A stretch of DNA of 64,000 nucleotides from an uncultured Holdemania sp. (GCA_947037125.1 CAMQTJ010000001.1:1-64000); one strand, 5' to 3'; positions 24,088 through 34,384 are shown, numbered from the stretch's first letter. Notes: a model not told the origin generated them from the letters alone. A program made the numbers and translations.

Positions 24088-26010
24088 TTAAATTTTTGGT
24101 TCTTCTTTAGAAATTTCCTCAGTTACTGATTCAGTTACTTCAACATTTTCCACAACTGTTTCTACAACATTTTTTTCCATTGTACTTTCATCAAAAGGTT
24201 TAAAATCACCTTTTAATACTAATTCAATTTCTTCTGCTGTTAGTGTTTCATGTTCAATTAAAGCTTCAGCAATTAGTACTAAATCTTCACGATGTTTCAC
24301 AATAAGTTTTTTAGCACCTGTGTGACACATATCAATGATTTTTCTAACTTCTTGATCTATTTCAAAAGCGATTTGCCCAGAAACACTAGATCCTGATCCT
24401 GAATTGTAATCACGACCTAAGAATACACTATGATCACTATTATCATATTTAATAGGACCAAGATCACTCATACCATAAATTGTAACCATGTCACGAGCAA
24501 GTTTTGTTGCTTGTTCAATGTCATTTATAGCACCAGTACTTACATCATCAAAGAATACTTCTTCTGCACAACGACCACCCATATAACCTGTAATCATTGA
24601 AAGCAAATCATTTTTAGTATTCATGATTTTTTCTTCTTTAGGAATCATTAAATTATAACCTCCTGCAGTTCCACGAGGTATAATTGTAACTTTTTGAACT
24701 TTATTTGCACTATCAACATTAAGACCAATAATAGCATGACCTGCTTCATGATAAGCAACTAATTTTTTTGATTTTTCATCATATTTACGAGATTTCTTTG
24801 CAGGTCCCATCATAACTCTGTCAATCGCTTCATCTAAATGATGCATATATACTTTAGTACTATTATCTCTAACAGCTAATATACTTGCTTCATTTAAAAC
24901 GTTTTCTAAGTCAGCACCACTAAATCCTGGTGTACGACTTGCTAAAGCATCAAGATTAATTTCTTCAGCTAAAGACTTATTTCTTGCATGAACTTTTAAT
25001 ATTGCTTTACGACCTTTTTTATCAGGTAATGAAACAGTAATTGTTCTATCAAAACGACCAGGTCTTAATAAAGCAGGGTCTAATACGTCAGGACGATTTG
25101 TTGCAGCAATAATAACAATACCGCCATTATCAGTAATACCATCCATCTCAACAAGCATTTGGTTAAGTGTTTGTTCACGTTCATCGTGACCTCCACCCAT
25201 ACCAGCTCCACGTTGACGACCAACAGCATCAATTTCATCAATGAAAATCATACATGGTGCAGTCTGTTTCGCTTTTTTAAACATATCACGAACACGACTT
25301 GCTCCAACACCAACAAACATTTCAACAAAGTCAGAACCTGAGATTGAATAAAATGGCACGTCGGCTTCGCCTGCAACAGCTTTTGCTAATAAAGTTTTAC
25401 CAGTACCCGGAGATCCTACCATTAAGATACCTTTTGGTATACGAGCACCCATTTTCGCAAATTTCTTAGGTGATTTTAAATAATCAATAATTTCAGCCAT
25501 TTCTTCTTTTTCTTCATCACAACCAGCAACATCATTAAAACGGACTTTTATATCCCCTTCAAGACGAGCTCTAGATTTAGAAAATTCAAACGCTTTATTA
25601 TTTTGTCCACCATTCATTTTAGTTAACATAAACATTACAAATCCACCAATAATTAAAAACGGTACGATTGATAATAATGCATCAACAAAAACATTAGAAG
25701 CCGTTTCGTCAATAATGTTAGCTTCACCAAGTTGGCTTGTTACTTCATTTGCTAACTCTTCAGTACGTGGCATTGTTGCAGTGAAATTAACTTTATTTTC
25801 ACCCTCCATGTAATAACCTTTAATAGAAATTACATTAGTACCAAACGTAGCTGTTGATTCAACAATTTCTTGTTGTTCAATAACAGTCTGTAATTCATCA
25901 TAATTTAATTTTTCAACACTGCTTCCAGGCTCCATATAAAGAATTGCAAACAATGTAATTGATACAAGTAAATAAGGTAAATAATTAATCCATTTAATAT
26001 TTTTACGCAT
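24088..26010 (-). CDS. ftsH: ATP-dependent zinc metalloprotease FtsH
   Basis: This membrane-bound AAA+ protease of 640 residues has two N-terminal membrane helices (~10-25 and ~111-131) around an extracytoplasmic domain. Walker A is GSPGTGKT, Walker [13 protein letters not shown], with the second region of homology [18 protein letters not shown]. The zinc site is [11 protein letters not shown]. It degrades membrane and regulatory proteins. The C-terminal tail (last ~30 residues) is Glu/Val-rich and low complexity. It is the last gene of spoIIE-tilS-hpt-ftsH, 18 nt after hpt, with site AAAGGGAG. Confidence 0.96.
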   Translation of the reverse strand: MRKNIKWINYLPYLLVSITLFAILYMEPGSSVEKLNYDELQTVIEQQEIVESTATFGTNVISIKGYYMEGENKVNFTATMPRTEELANEVTSQLGEANIIDETASNVFVDALLSIVPFLIIGGFVMFMLTKMNGGQNNKAFEFSKSRARLEGDIKVRFNDVAGCDEEKEEMAEIIDYLKSPKKFAKMGARIPKGILMVGSPGTGKTLLAKAVAGEADVPFYSISGSDFVEMFVGVGASRVRDMFKKAKQTAPCMIFIDEIDAVGRQRGAGMGGGHDEREQTLNQMLVEMDGITDNGGIVIIAATNRPDVLDPALLRPGRFDRTITVSLPDKKGRKAILKVHARNKSLAEEINLDALASRTPGFSGADLENVLNEASILAVRDNSTKVYMHHLDEAIDRVMMGPAKKSRKYDEKSKKLVAYHEAGHAIIGLNVDSANKVQKVTIIPRGTAGGYNLMIPKEEKIMNTKNDLLSMITGYMGGRCAEEVFFDDVSTGAINDIEQATKLARDMVTIYGMSDLGPIKYDNSDHSVFLGRDYNSGSGSSVSGQIAFEIDQEVRKIIDMCHTGAKKLIVKHREDLVLIAEALIEHETLTAEEIELVLKGDFKPFDESTMEKNVVETVVENVEVTESVTEEISKEEPKI

Positions 26011-26028
26011 TAAAACACACTCCCTTTA

Positions 26029-26568
26029 CTATTTATAAAATTCTTCTTTTAATACACCAACATATGGTAAGTTACGGAACTTTTGATCAAAATCTAAACC
26101 AAATCCAATAACAAATTCATTTGGTATAACAAACCCAACATATTCAGCAGTAATGTCAACAACACGACGATCAGGCTTATCAAGTAATGTTACAACCTTA
26201 ACGTCACTAGCACCTTTTTGAACCATCAATTTCTTAACAGTTTCAAGAGTTCTTCCCGTATCGACAATATCTTCTACTAAAATAATTTCTGTGTTTTTAA
26301 TCGAACGATCTAAATCTTTAATGATTCTAATATCACCAATAGATTCAGTACCCTCATAACTTGAAACATCCATAAAATCATACTCGATATCTAAATCAAT
26401 ATGCTTAATTAATTCCGCTAAAAAAGGAACAGATCCCTTTAATAACGCTACAAGCAAAGGTTTATTCTCATGATTTTTATATTCATTTGTAATTTGTTCA
26501 CCTAATTCTTTTGATCTTGCTACGATTTGTTCATGTGTTACTAATATGTTTTTGACAGATTGATGCAT
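26029..26568 (-). CDS. hpt: Hypoxanthine(-guanine) phosphoribosyltransferase
   Basis: The 179-residue enzyme salvages hypoxanthine and guanine with PRPP. ILVEDIVDTGRTL is the PRPP-binding loop, LLKGSVPFLAELI the N-terminal conserved segment, and GFVIPNEFVIGFGLDFDQKFRNL the C-terminal signature. The start follows GGAGGAAATAGT. It lies 21 nt after tilS and 18 nt before ftsH in the order conserved across Bacillota. Confidence 0.95.
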   Translation of the reverse strand: MHQSVKNILVTHEQIVARSKELGEQITNEYKNHENKPLLVALLKGSVPFLAELIKHIDLDIEYDFMDVSSYEGTESIGDIRIIKDLDRSIKNTEIILVEDIVDTGRTLETVKKLMVQKGASDVKVVTLLDKPDRRVVDITAEYVGFVIPNEFVIGFGLDFDQKFRNLPYVGVLKEEFYK

Positions 26569-26589
26569 ACTATTTCCTCCAGTGTAATA

Positions 26590-27804
26590 CTACCATTTTA
26601 CCACAAAACAGTTAGGATTGTTAGAATAATGTTTCAAATCGCACCCTATTTCCGGTATAAATATTATTTCACCAGCACAATTCAATACTACCGGCCATGA
26701 TTTCCTTAACTCATATGGTATTTTTCGATCAATAAAGAATCGATTAATCTTTTTTGTACCAAATCTAAGCTTAATACTATCATTATTTTGTGCATTTCTA
26801 ATTGTGATTGGAAAGTCATTAGATGATAATGTTAAGGATTCAATTGTTGTACCCTTGTCAGTTAATTTGAAATATTTGTTTGATATAAACTCTACTTCAT
26901 TTAAAACATAAGAATACAATACCTCTTTAGTCTTACTAATTGCAACGATATTATACATTTTCGACAATTTCACATAATCCAGCACATTGATTTCCACATT
27001 TCTATTCGTTTTAAGCTGTCGATCTAAATCTAGACACCTTTTCATTGAAAATCTTTTCCCACTAACCTTATAAAATATCGTTCTAATATAATATGCTCTT
27101 TCAAACTCACTTAGTTTAGAATAGATATTATAATCAATTTTTAGGTCATCATTCAATAATTGTTTTATTAATTCTTCACTTATTTTTAGTTCAATATTAC
27201 GCATCTTTATATCAAGTAGCATTTCATTTTTTTCATCATGTGTCATCTTTTCAACAATTTCATGTCTGATTTTATTTCTAGTATAATCATTACTTAAATT
27301 AGATTCATCTATTCCATATTCAACACATTGATTATCACAATATTTAACTAAATCATCCTTAGTAAAATTTAATAATTCTCTAATTATTAATACACCTTTA
27401 ATTGTTGTTTCCTTTTTAATTCCATAAAATGACGGTATTGTACAACGCTTTTGTTGTATTAAAAAAGTCTCAATTAAATCATCTAAATGATGTGCAACTA
27501 AAGTACAGTATAATTTTCTATTTGTAACAATTTGATTAAAAAATTCATAGCGAACATCTCTTGCCCATTTTTGAAAATTACCACTTTCATACTTAGGATA
27601 TAAAGTATACATTAAAATATCATGTGATTTACAATAATTTTTTACAATTAATTCATCACGAATTGCACTATCCCTTTTTTGATAATTAACGTGTGCAACA
27701 ACACATTTAATATTAAGTGTCACACACATATTTAAAAGAGCCATAGAGTCTGGCCCTCCTGATACTGCTATTAAAACCTTTTTACCAACTAAATCATCTA
27801 ACAT
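26590..27804 (-). CDS. tilS: tRNA(Ile)-lysidine synthase
   Basis: The 404-residue N-type ATP pyrophosphatase modifies the wobble C of tRNA-Ile(CAU) to lysidine so that it reads AUA. The PP-loop is IAVSGGPDSMALL (residues ~11-23). VAHHLDDLIETFLIQ and SNDYTRNKIRHEIV are TilS-specific blocks. The C-terminal ~100 residues match the TilS C-terminal domain in outline (IRNAQNNDSIKLR). AGAGG precedes the ATG. AUA is common in this AT-rich sequence, which fits the need for the enzyme. Confidence 0.93.
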   Translation of the reverse strand: MLDDLVGKKVLIAVSGGPDSMALLNMCVTLNIKCVVAHVNYQKRDSAIRDELIVKNYCKSHDILMYTLYPKYESGNFQKWARDVRYEFFNQIVTNRKLYCTLVAHHLDDLIETFLIQQKRCTIPSFYGIKKETTIKGVLIIRELLNFTKDDLVKYCDNQCVEYGIDESNLSNDYTRNKIRHEIVEKMTHDEKNEMLLDIKMRNIELKISEELIKQLLNDDLKIDYNIYSKLSEFERAYYIRTIFYKVSGKRFSMKRCLDLDRQLKTNRNVEINVLDYVKLSKMYNIVAISKTKEVLYSYVLNEVEFISNKYFKLTDKGTTIESLTLSSNDFPITIRNAQNNDSIKLRFGTKKINRFFIDRKIPYELRKSWPVVLNCAGEIIFIPEIGCDLKHYSNNPNCFVVKW

Positions 27805-27842
27805 ATAGCTACCTCTTACTTGTAACTATTATTTTAACTCAT

Positions 27843-29735
27843 TTATCCAATTTGCGCAAAAATAACTGACGCATCATCGTGATTTTCATAGTTTTTTAGG
27901 GTATTTCGTATATTTTCTTGTATTACTAGATTTTTTTTCACCAAGCACCACTCACGAATAGTGTTTTCATCGATTCCATCACTAGACATAATAAACATAT
28001 CGTTTTTATGACATTGCACTTTAAAGCAATCAGAATTAACTTTATTAATTATTCCTAAAGGCAATGATTGACCCTCTATTTTAAATACTTCATTGTCACG
28101 TATTAAAAATGTAGGACTTGCACCAGATTTAGAAATATATGCCTCATTTGATATTCTATCAAAACACAAAAAATCAAGAGTAGCAAAACTTGAAGCTTTA
28201 TTTAAACAACAAATACTATTCATACTTTTAACGGCCATTTCAATTGGAATTCCCGCAGACAAAAGTCTTTGACACAAAAAGGTAATAAAACCACTTGATT
28301 TACTAGCATTTTTACCAACACCCATACCATCACTTATTGTACAAATGGTACACGTCTTATTTTCAAAAATAGCGCATGTATCACCACTATCATTATTTTC
28401 ATCAACTATTCGATATGCCTTAGCTTTAAAATCACTTGGCTTAATTCCCATAAATTCAACACGTAATGCATTATTGAAGAAATTATTAGAATCAACACTA
28501 ATAATCTTTAAATTCTTGTCGATTACCATTTGTAATAAAGGTAAGATGACTTCTTTAATATCTTTGCGTGAGCAATCAACAAATTGAATTACAATATGTT
28601 TTTGATTACTTTCAGTTGTTGTTGAGATGACTTTAGTTACATCATAATGATACCCTTTAATTAACTCATAAATCCTTTCAGATTCATCTTGCATACTAAA
28701 GACACTTTGCTTTAATTGCATTGATAAAAGTTCCATAGATTGAGCCATACCATCTAAAAAAGCTACTTCTGATGGTTGTATCGTTTGATAATAATGCGAA
28801 ATACTGTGAAATATTTGGGCAAACTGATTTAATTGATGCTCTACAAGTTTTTCTTTAGACTGCCTATAATAGATTATATCATTAATATTTTTTTCAACTA
28901 TCACAAAATTATGTAAGAAATCTCTTGGTACAATACTTGCTACACTACTAATAACAAAAGCTATAAGTGTCAGCATCATATCTTGGTAAAACAAATAAAT
29001 AACTGATGTAAATAATAAACATTTGATAAAATTATTACCACTATTTAATTTATAAACAATAAAACCAACTAACCAACCAAAACTCATAATATCGATATTA
29101 CACGTAACTGCAATAAGCATGGATAATACAATTATTTCATCATTTTTTACATAATTACTAATAAGTAATATACACAATGAATATATTATAATCACTTGTT
29201 GAATGGTTAAATAACTACTTAAAAAAGTAAGCGAACTAACTATAAATAACCCTAAAATAAATGGTGATATTTTGAAGTTTTGTTCCACAAAGACATTTTC
29301 ACTTGTTGCCATCAACATTAAAATATACCCCACAACAAAAGACATCATACCAAAACGAAAATCACTAATTAATACAATTGTACTTATTGCACTTATTAAA
29401 CCTGTTACAAATGGCATAAAATAATAGGAATTAATTTTGATGACTTTTATAATTAAAATAACTAATAAATAAACACCTAAAATCGCTGCACTATGCATAA
29501 AGTAGTTATAATTAAATATTAAGTTAGAAATAAGATATCCTACGGATAAATAAATAAATTCATTTGCCTTTCTTTGGTAAAAAAAAGATAGAATCGTAAA
29601 CATAATACATGGCATTAAAAACTTTTCAAAACTTATTGCTGTAAAAATAGCTACTGCAAATAAAAATCCATCGGTTGTGGAAATACTTATTTTTTTCCGA
29701 AAACCATTCTCTAAAATTGATACATTATTACTCAT
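27843..29735 (-). CDS. spoIIE: Stage II sporulation protein E (serine phosphatase)
   Basis: The start MSNNVSIL follows AGGTGGGGTG; more upstream in-frame starts lack such a site. The 630-residue protein has about 10 hydrophobic helices up to ~residue 260, a regulatory middle region, and a C-terminal PP2C-type phosphatase with CTISDGMGVGKNAS, SGASPTFLIR, MFIMSSDGID and NHDDASVIF. In Bacillus it dephosphorylates SpoIIAA to release sigma-F in the forespore and works at the polar septum. The length is somewhat short of 827 in B. subtilis. Its place before tilS-hpt-ftsH matches the conserved order. Confidence 0.92.
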   Translation of the reverse strand: MSNNVSILENGFRKKISISTTDGFLFAVAIFTAISFEKFLMPCIMFTILSFFYQRKANEFIYLSVGYLISNLIFNYNYFMHSAAILGVYLLVILIIKVIKINSYYFMPFVTGLISAISTIVLISDFRFGMMSFVVGYILMLMATSENVFVEQNFKISPFILGLFIVSSLTFLSSYLTIQQVIIIYSLCILLISNYVKNDEIIVLSMLIAVTCNIDIMSFGWLVGFIVYKLNSGNNFIKCLLFTSVIYLFYQDMMLTLIAFVISSVASIVPRDFLHNFVIVEKNINDIIYYRQSKEKLVEHQLNQFAQIFHSISHYYQTIQPSEVAFLDGMAQSMELLSMQLKQSVFSMQDESERIYELIKGYHYDVTKVISTTTESNQKHIVIQFVDCSRKDIKEVILPLLQMVIDKNLKIISVDSNNFFNNALRVEFMGIKPSDFKAKAYRIVDENNDSGDTCAIFENKTCTICTISDGMGVGKNASKSSGFITFLCQRLLSAGIPIEMAVKSMNSICCLNKASSFATLDFLCFDRISNEAYISKSGASPTFLIRDNEVFKIEGQSLPLGIINKVNSDCFKVQCHKNDMFIMSSDGIDENTIREWCLVKKNLVIQENIRNTLKNYENHDDASVIFAQIG

Positions 29736-29754
29736 ATTATCACCCCACCTACAT

Positions 29755-29785
29755 ATTATAATTAAAGACATAAAAAAAATGTCAA
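29755..29785 (-). promoter_or_regulatory. Possible spoIIE promoter with wide spacing
   Basis: Minus strand: TTGACA at 29785-29780, 19 nt, TATAAT at 29760-29755. Spo0A-activated sigma-A promoters such as B. subtilis spoIIE also have over-long spacers. No clear 0A box was found. Confidence 0.45.
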
Positions 29786-29811
29786 ACCATGTCAGACATG
29801 GATAAGACATT
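29771..29811 (-). terminator. Terminator of the MazF-like gene, nested palindrome
   Basis: Minus strand AATGTC...GACATT encloses CCATG...CATGG and is followed by eight T. The inner CCATGTC-A-GACATGG (29787-29801) is a perfect palindrome and overlaps the stop codon. The T run lies within the spoIIE promoter spacer. Confidence 0.65.
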
Positions 29812-30346
29812 CTAAAATTCTTTTTTGGATATTTTTATACAGTTCACTACTAGTGTCAATATTAGCTTTTACGTCTATAATTCTTGCACTATTAATATAT
29901 TTACAATCATTTAAGAATAATACTGAATCCCTATTAAGCCCTTTAATCAATCCTATTTGCATCAAATGTTTTTTACCATTAGGTAATTTTATTTCATCAT
30001 ATGCTTGATGATATGTACTAGGATTTGATGTCATGGGAATTACAAAGACTTTGCCATTTGTGATATTGGTTATCAAACCAAAATGTTGAAATCCTGCTTC
30101 ATTCAAATAGGCTTGACCAAAATCAATATAACAAATATCGCCTTCTTTAATTCTAACACCAAATTGATCACACGATTTATATTGATTACGCATAATATAA
30201 TTTGCTTCACTCACTAAATGAGCGTGTAATTGTTTACTTGATAAATCCTTATAATTAGTTTTCATTAAACTCATAAAATTATTTAAATTGTTTGCTTTGT
30301 CATTTATAACATCACCGATTAACTGTTGGATACTTAACATATTCAT
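29792..30346 (-). CDS. MazF/PemK-like domain protein (toxin fold), unknown role
   Basis: The start is the ATG after GGAGGTAGTGCCC (184 residues). Residues ~65-160 resemble the PemK/MazF barrel: GDICYIDFGQAYLNEAGFQHFGLI matches the family opening, and KVFVIPMTSNPS follows. The N-terminal ~60 residues are helical and extra relative to MazF (about 110). No antitoxin gene is seen next to it. It may be an RNase or simply a nucleic-acid-binding barrel; long solitary forms of this type occur in Bacillota. It is upstream of spoIIE on the same strand but ends in its own terminator. Confidence 0.6.
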   Translation of the reverse strand: MNMLSIQQLIGDVINDKANNLNNFMSLMKTNYKDLSSKQLHAHLVSEANYIMRNQYKSCDQFGVRIKEGDICYIDFGQAYLNEAGFQHFGLITNITNGKVFVIPMTSNPSTYHQAYDEIKLPNGKKHLMQIGLIKGLNRDSVLFLNDCKYINSARIIDVKANIDTSSELYKNIQKRILECLIHV

Positions 30347-30493
30347 GGGCACTACCTCCACTAATATGTTTACCCTATTTTAGTTTCTTATACTAAATTA
30401 TTTAATATAATATTTAATTAATCTTAAATTGAAAATATAATGTGAAAGTTAACTAAAAAGTTAATTTTATGAACTAATTTATTTATCTATACA

Positions 30494-32911
30494 TTACTTA
30501 TCAACCAAAATAAATCCAACTGCTTCTTCATATGTATGTATTTCAATATTTTCTTCATCAACTATTTGATAGTTAACAAAAGCATATCCGTCACCAAAAT
30601 TAGCCTCATCATTTTTTGTCGGAACAAGATTTGACCCTACAATTGATTTTATTGACTCTGCATAACTTATAACTTTCTTACTTCTTTGAGCAATTCTTTT
30701 GCCAGTATCAACATAAAGTTTATCATTGACCATAATCAAACGATTATTCTTATTTGCATCATTAGTTAATGCAATATCACTATTTAAACTCTTTTTTATT
30801 TCACTATTTAAAATTATGTCCCAATTTTTATTTTTATCATAATTACTATTTTCGATTACTTTTTTAAATTCATTAATTTCCTTTTCACTAAATGATTGAT
30901 TATTATCTTGAATATATAAAGAAAAATCTGCAGTTAAATTATTTAACTCATTAGTAATGTCATCAATAATTGGTGTTGAAATATGATAATCATAATATAA
31001 TACTCCTGTTTCACTATACTTTACACCCGTAAATAAGTTAAATATTGTATTATTGTCACTGTCCTTTAAAATTTGTAGTTCATGATTATTTTTTGTAGAT
31101 GTTTCTTGAACATCATCGCTCATAATTACAGTAAAGGAATTTGTATCTTGTATTTGTTCATTTATCCAAGAACCAATATGTACATAATCGTATTTTGTTT
31201 CAATTTCACCCGTTATGTGCTGTATACTAGCATTAAAATCAAGAACCGCGACACCATCAACAATATCTAAAAATATATAGCGACCATCAACTTGTTCATC
31301 ATCTAAATAACATTGGATTCCAAATTTTGCAGTTTTAAGATCTTTATAACTTTCTGGCATTAATATTATTAATGATTGAGTACTTTTATTAATCGTAATT
31401 GTAGGACCACCTATTTGTTCAATAATATCTGGGTCATCATTAGCTCTTGGATAAAACAATTCATCCCCTACAAGAATTACCATTTGATCATTTGTAACCG
31501 CCATAATTTTTAAAGCTTCTGATTTAAAACCAAGTAATGTTTTTGTTTTTTCAAACACATCATCATAATTAGTTCTATCATATGACATATTTAATTTTTG
31601 TCCATCATCTTTACTTATATCAAAAGTGATTTTATCCACATTGCCTATTAATGAAAACATCAATTTCGCATTTATTTCAAATTGTTGATTATCAATATTA
31701 AGTGCTGTTTCATTCTCACTTATTTGGTTTAATGCATCATTAGTTGCTTGTAACTTTACGATGATTTCATATGGTTGTATATCTGTTACAAGTTTAAAAC
31801 CATCACATATTACATTACTTGGAAAAGATAAATTATATATTATATTTCCTACTGCAGAATTGTCACCAACATAATCAGTACGATTTCCCCATAACATCTC
31901 CAAATTAGTTTGATTTTCGTCATTACCAACGTTAGTAATATCTTTAGTAATTTTCGGATTAGATATTAAACCTACGGCTAAGCATATTACTGCAATAGTT
32001 GCAATTATTCCAACCCAGATCAATGGTTTTTTATAAGTCATAATATTTTTAATTCTACTTTTGGTATCACATTCACCAAATGCCAATGGTGTTACAAAAT
32101 TAAGTTTTTTACCTGTTGTAAATTTCAATAGCGATGTTGAATATTCTACACGAATATCATCTTCAATATTTTTCATTACGGTTTCATCACAGGCCATTTC
32201 CATATCTTTTCTTGAAAGAAAAAACGCAATCCAAACTAGTGGATTAAACCAATGAATTGTTAAGGCTATAAACGCCATAATTCTTGTAATGTGATCTAAA
32301 CGCTTGATATGACATAGTTCATGCATAATAATATATTCTTGTTCATCATTAGAAAGTGTTGAAGGCAAATAAATCTTTGGTTTAAATAAACCCATTACAA
32401 ATGGTGTTTGAATATAATCAACAATATATATATTATCTTTAATTCTAAGTTTAGTAATTAAATCTTTTTTCACTTTGATCAATTGAATTACACTATATAT
32501 AACAATTACAATCATCCCACTAGCCCAAAATATTGCACCTGCAAAAATAAACTTCTCTAAAGGATTAGACACAATTGGTTGTAATTCATTCACTATATTA
32601 TTATTGATTAATTGATTTACAATAGGAATTTGTTTAATTTGTGATGGATTATCAACGATATTTTGAGGTACATATTCAATCAAACCATTGTCATTAGTAG
32701 GAGCATTAAGCATTCCCATAAACGATAAATCACTTTCTATCGTATAGGGACATAATAACCTTACAAGTACAACTGCCCATATTGTATAAGAATATATTTT
32801 TGGAACTTTTTTAAGTAATACTCTAAAAACTAAAACTGCTACAATAATGACACTAGCAGTAAGGCTCATATTAATTATAATTGGTAAAAGTTCATATATT
32901 AAAAATTTCAT
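30494..32911 (-). CDS. BlaR1/MecR1-type M56 peptidase with DUF4825 sensor region
   Basis: The 805-residue membrane protein has four N-terminal helices and a zinc-protease loop with HELCH (His197, Glu198, His201) facing the cytoplasm. After a last helix at ~300-318, the outer part starts WGNRTDYVGDNSAVGNIIY, typical of DUF4825 rather than a penicillin-binding sensor. Known BlaR1 cleaves BlaI, or triggers its cleavage, when beta-lactam binds; the signal here is unknown. The ATG overlaps the blaI stop (ATGA), so the pair is coupled. No beta-lactamase gene is nearby. Confidence 0.85.
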   Translation of the reverse strand: MKFLIYELLPIIINMSLTASVIIVAVLVFRVLLKKVPKIYSYTIWAVVLVRLLCPYTIESDLSFMGMLNAPTNDNGLIEYVPQNIVDNPSQIKQIPIVNQLINNNIVNELQPIVSNPLEKFIFAGAIFWASGMIVIVIYSVIQLIKVKKDLITKLRIKDNIYIVDYIQTPFVMGLFKPKIYLPSTLSNDEQEYIIMHELCHIKRLDHITRIMAFIALTIHWFNPLVWIAFFLSRKDMEMACDETVMKNIEDDIRVEYSTSLLKFTTGKKLNFVTPLAFGECDTKSRIKNIMTYKKPLIWVGIIATIAVICLAVGLISNPKITKDITNVGNDENQTNLEMLWGNRTDYVGDNSAVGNIIYNLSFPSNVICDGFKLVTDIQPYEIIVKLQATNDALNQISENETALNIDNQQFEINAKLMFSLIGNVDKITFDISKDDGQKLNMSYDRTNYDDVFEKTKTLLGFKSEALKIMAVTNDQMVILVGDELFYPRANDDPDIIEQIGGPTITINKSTQSLIILMPESYKDLKTAKFGIQCYLDDEQVDGRYIFLDIVDGVAVLDFNASIQHITGEIETKYDYVHIGSWINEQIQDTNSFTVIMSDDVQETSTKNNHELQILKDSDNNTIFNLFTGVKYSETGVLYYDYHISTPIIDDITNELNNLTADFSLYIQDNNQSFSEKEINEFKKVIENSNYDKNKNWDIILNSEIKKSLNSDIALTNDANKNNRLIMVNDKLYVDTGKRIAQRSKKVISYAESIKSIVGSNLVPTKNDEANFGDGYAFVNYQIVDEENIEIHTYEEAVGFILVDK

Positions 32912-33273
32912 AAGCTACCTCTATTATCATCAATAAAATCCTGTATTTCTTTTATATCTTTATCACTTAATTTTTTTCGCAATGAAAACGCAGTAAGAAA
33001 TTGTGGCAATGACCCTGAAAAAGTTTCATCTACAAATTTTTCACTTTGAACTGCATCAAATTCTTGTTTTGATATAAGTGATGTTACAATACCATTATCA
33101 TTATTAAAAATACCTCTATCGCACAACCTTCTTAATATTGTATATGTTGTGGATTTTTTCCATGAAAGATTTGCTTGTGCAAGTTTTACAAGTTCTCCTG
33201 ATGTAAGTGGTTCATTTTCCCAAATCAATTTAGAAAAAAGCATTTCTATTTCTCCAAGTTTATAATCAGCCAT
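32908..33273 (-). CDS. BlaI/MecI/CopY-family repressor
   Basis: The 121-residue winged-helix protein reads LGEIEMLFSKLIWENEPLTSGELVK, then SWKKSTTYTILRRLCDRGIF for the recognition helix and wing, and a C-terminal dimer part (SDKDIKEIQDFI). It presumably represses its own operon until cleaved by the M56 partner. The conserved Asn-Phe cleavage site of BlaI is not plainly visible. Two operator-like repeats overlap the promoter directly upstream. Confidence 0.88.
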   Translation of the reverse strand: MADYKLGEIEMLFSKLIWENEPLTSGELVKLAQANLSWKKSTTYTILRRLCDRGIFNNDNGIVTSLISKQEFDAVQSEKFVDETFSGSLPQFLTAFSLRKKLSDKDIKEIQDFIDDNRGSL

Positions 33274-33289
33274 TAGTATTCTCCTTAAG

Positions 33290-33332
33290 GTCTACTTACT
33301 GTAAACCCATTTAAAGTCTACACCCAGTAAAC
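33290..33332 (-). promoter_or_regulatory. Two BlaI-type operator copies
   Basis: GTCTAC-N5-GTAAAC occurs twice, at 33290-33306 and 33316-33332, with 26 bp between centres. Each is a near-perfect dyad (GTYTAC/GTAAAC). The distal copy covers the -10 box and spacer, the other the early transcribed region. Confidence 0.75.
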
Positions 33333-33343
33333 CTAATTGTCAA
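33315..33343 (-). promoter_or_regulatory. Promoter of the BlaI/M56 operon
   Basis: Minus strand: TTGACA, 17 nt, TAGACT. It is overlapped by operator copy 2. Confidence 0.7.
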
Positions 33344-33442
33344 TAATTATTGCATATTTATTTTTATATAAAACCCCAACTATTTATATCGATTTAACAA
33401 TTTGTATATTTTTCACTTATAAAAATTTCACTATTTTTATAC

Positions 33443-33472
33443 AAAAAAAGATATCTAACAACAAGATATCTT
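33443..33472 (-). terminator. Terminator after the ABC permease gene
   Basis: AAGATATCT and AGATATCTT with a 7-nt loop, then seven T on the minus strand. Confidence 0.8.
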
Positions 33473-33535
33473 CAACATTATTTTTTTAACTATAATTTTA
33501 TATGGTCAATAAATCATAATAATTTTACTTATTCA

Positions 33536-34174
33536 TTAATAGACTCTTTCACTTACTTTCATTGATATAAAAACTGTTATACTACAAATAATTGTCGGAA
33601 TCAAATATGTTAATGTATAATAATTTTCTGAAAATAGCAATGAAACTAATGGCACACTAGTATCAAAAGAAAACAGCATAATTATTATCAACATTATTAC
33701 CTCTATAAATAACAATGAAAACATAGTAACATTTATCCTATTACATGATTTATATTTATACAAAATTGGGAATACTAAAGCCATTGAGATAATAACTGAA
33801 CTACCAAACAAAATCGTTATAACCAAAACTTCACTTAATAACATAGTTACTGTAAAAACATTTGCGATCATTCCTAAAACAAAAGCAATTATTATTCCAA
33901 AAATCATATAAAGTAAACAAGTATAATATTTAGCTTTAACTTTATTTTTTTTAGTTATCGGTAAAATTGCCTCATATTCGATAAACTTATTAGTTTCACT
34001 TTGGTAAATTATTGTCATTGTAACAATATAAAATAAAATAATTATAATTGGCATTATCATTGCACCTAAAAATACACATCCTGCTATTAATATTATTATC
34101 ATAGTAAAAACCATTGGAATTACTTCTTTTTTTCTAAAAAATAGTTTTCCATTTTTATACATTAATCCATTCAT
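33536..34174 (-). CDS. ABC-2-type membrane protein of the GntR-linked transporter
   Basis: The 212-residue protein has six predicted helices and a short N-terminal basic start (MNGLMYKNGKLFFRKKEV), the pattern of ABC-2 or YtrC/BcrB-like permeases. No catalytic motifs are expected. It follows the ATPase gene by 210 nt on the same strand and starts behind AAAGGAGG, so it is probably the membrane partner. Related systems export peptides or lipid-targeting antibiotics, or act on the envelope; the substrate is unknown. The ATPase-permease gap is long and AT-rich, so a separate transcript is possible. Confidence 0.7.
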   Translation of the reverse strand: MNGLMYKNGKLFFRKKEVIPMVFTMIIILIAGCVFLGAMIMPIIIILFYIVTMTIIYQSETNKFIEYEAILPITKKNKVKAKYYTCLLYMIFGIIIAFVLGMIANVFTVTMLLSEVLVITILFGSSVIISMALVFPILYKYKSCNRINVTMFSLLFIEVIMLIIIMLFSFDTSVPLVSLLFSENYYTLTYLIPTIICSITVFISMKVSERVY

Positions 34175-34384
34175 AAATATATCCTCCTTTATTTTGTTTG
34201 TATATAATTATATCTATATACTTCATAATCGATAATTGTAATTAAAGTTATTGCTTTTCTATACTAATTTTATTTATTTTTGTAATACGTGATAATAATA
34301 GATATTTAACATTTAAATTATTATTTTTAGGTAAAGGCAAAATAAGAAGTTAATTATGTTAAGAATAAAGGTACATTACTTTAT

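Noticed and set aside
30494-33273. Beta-lactam resistance operon suggested by BlaR1/BlaI
   Set aside because: There is no beta-lactamase or PBP2a gene and the sensor part is of DUF4825 type.
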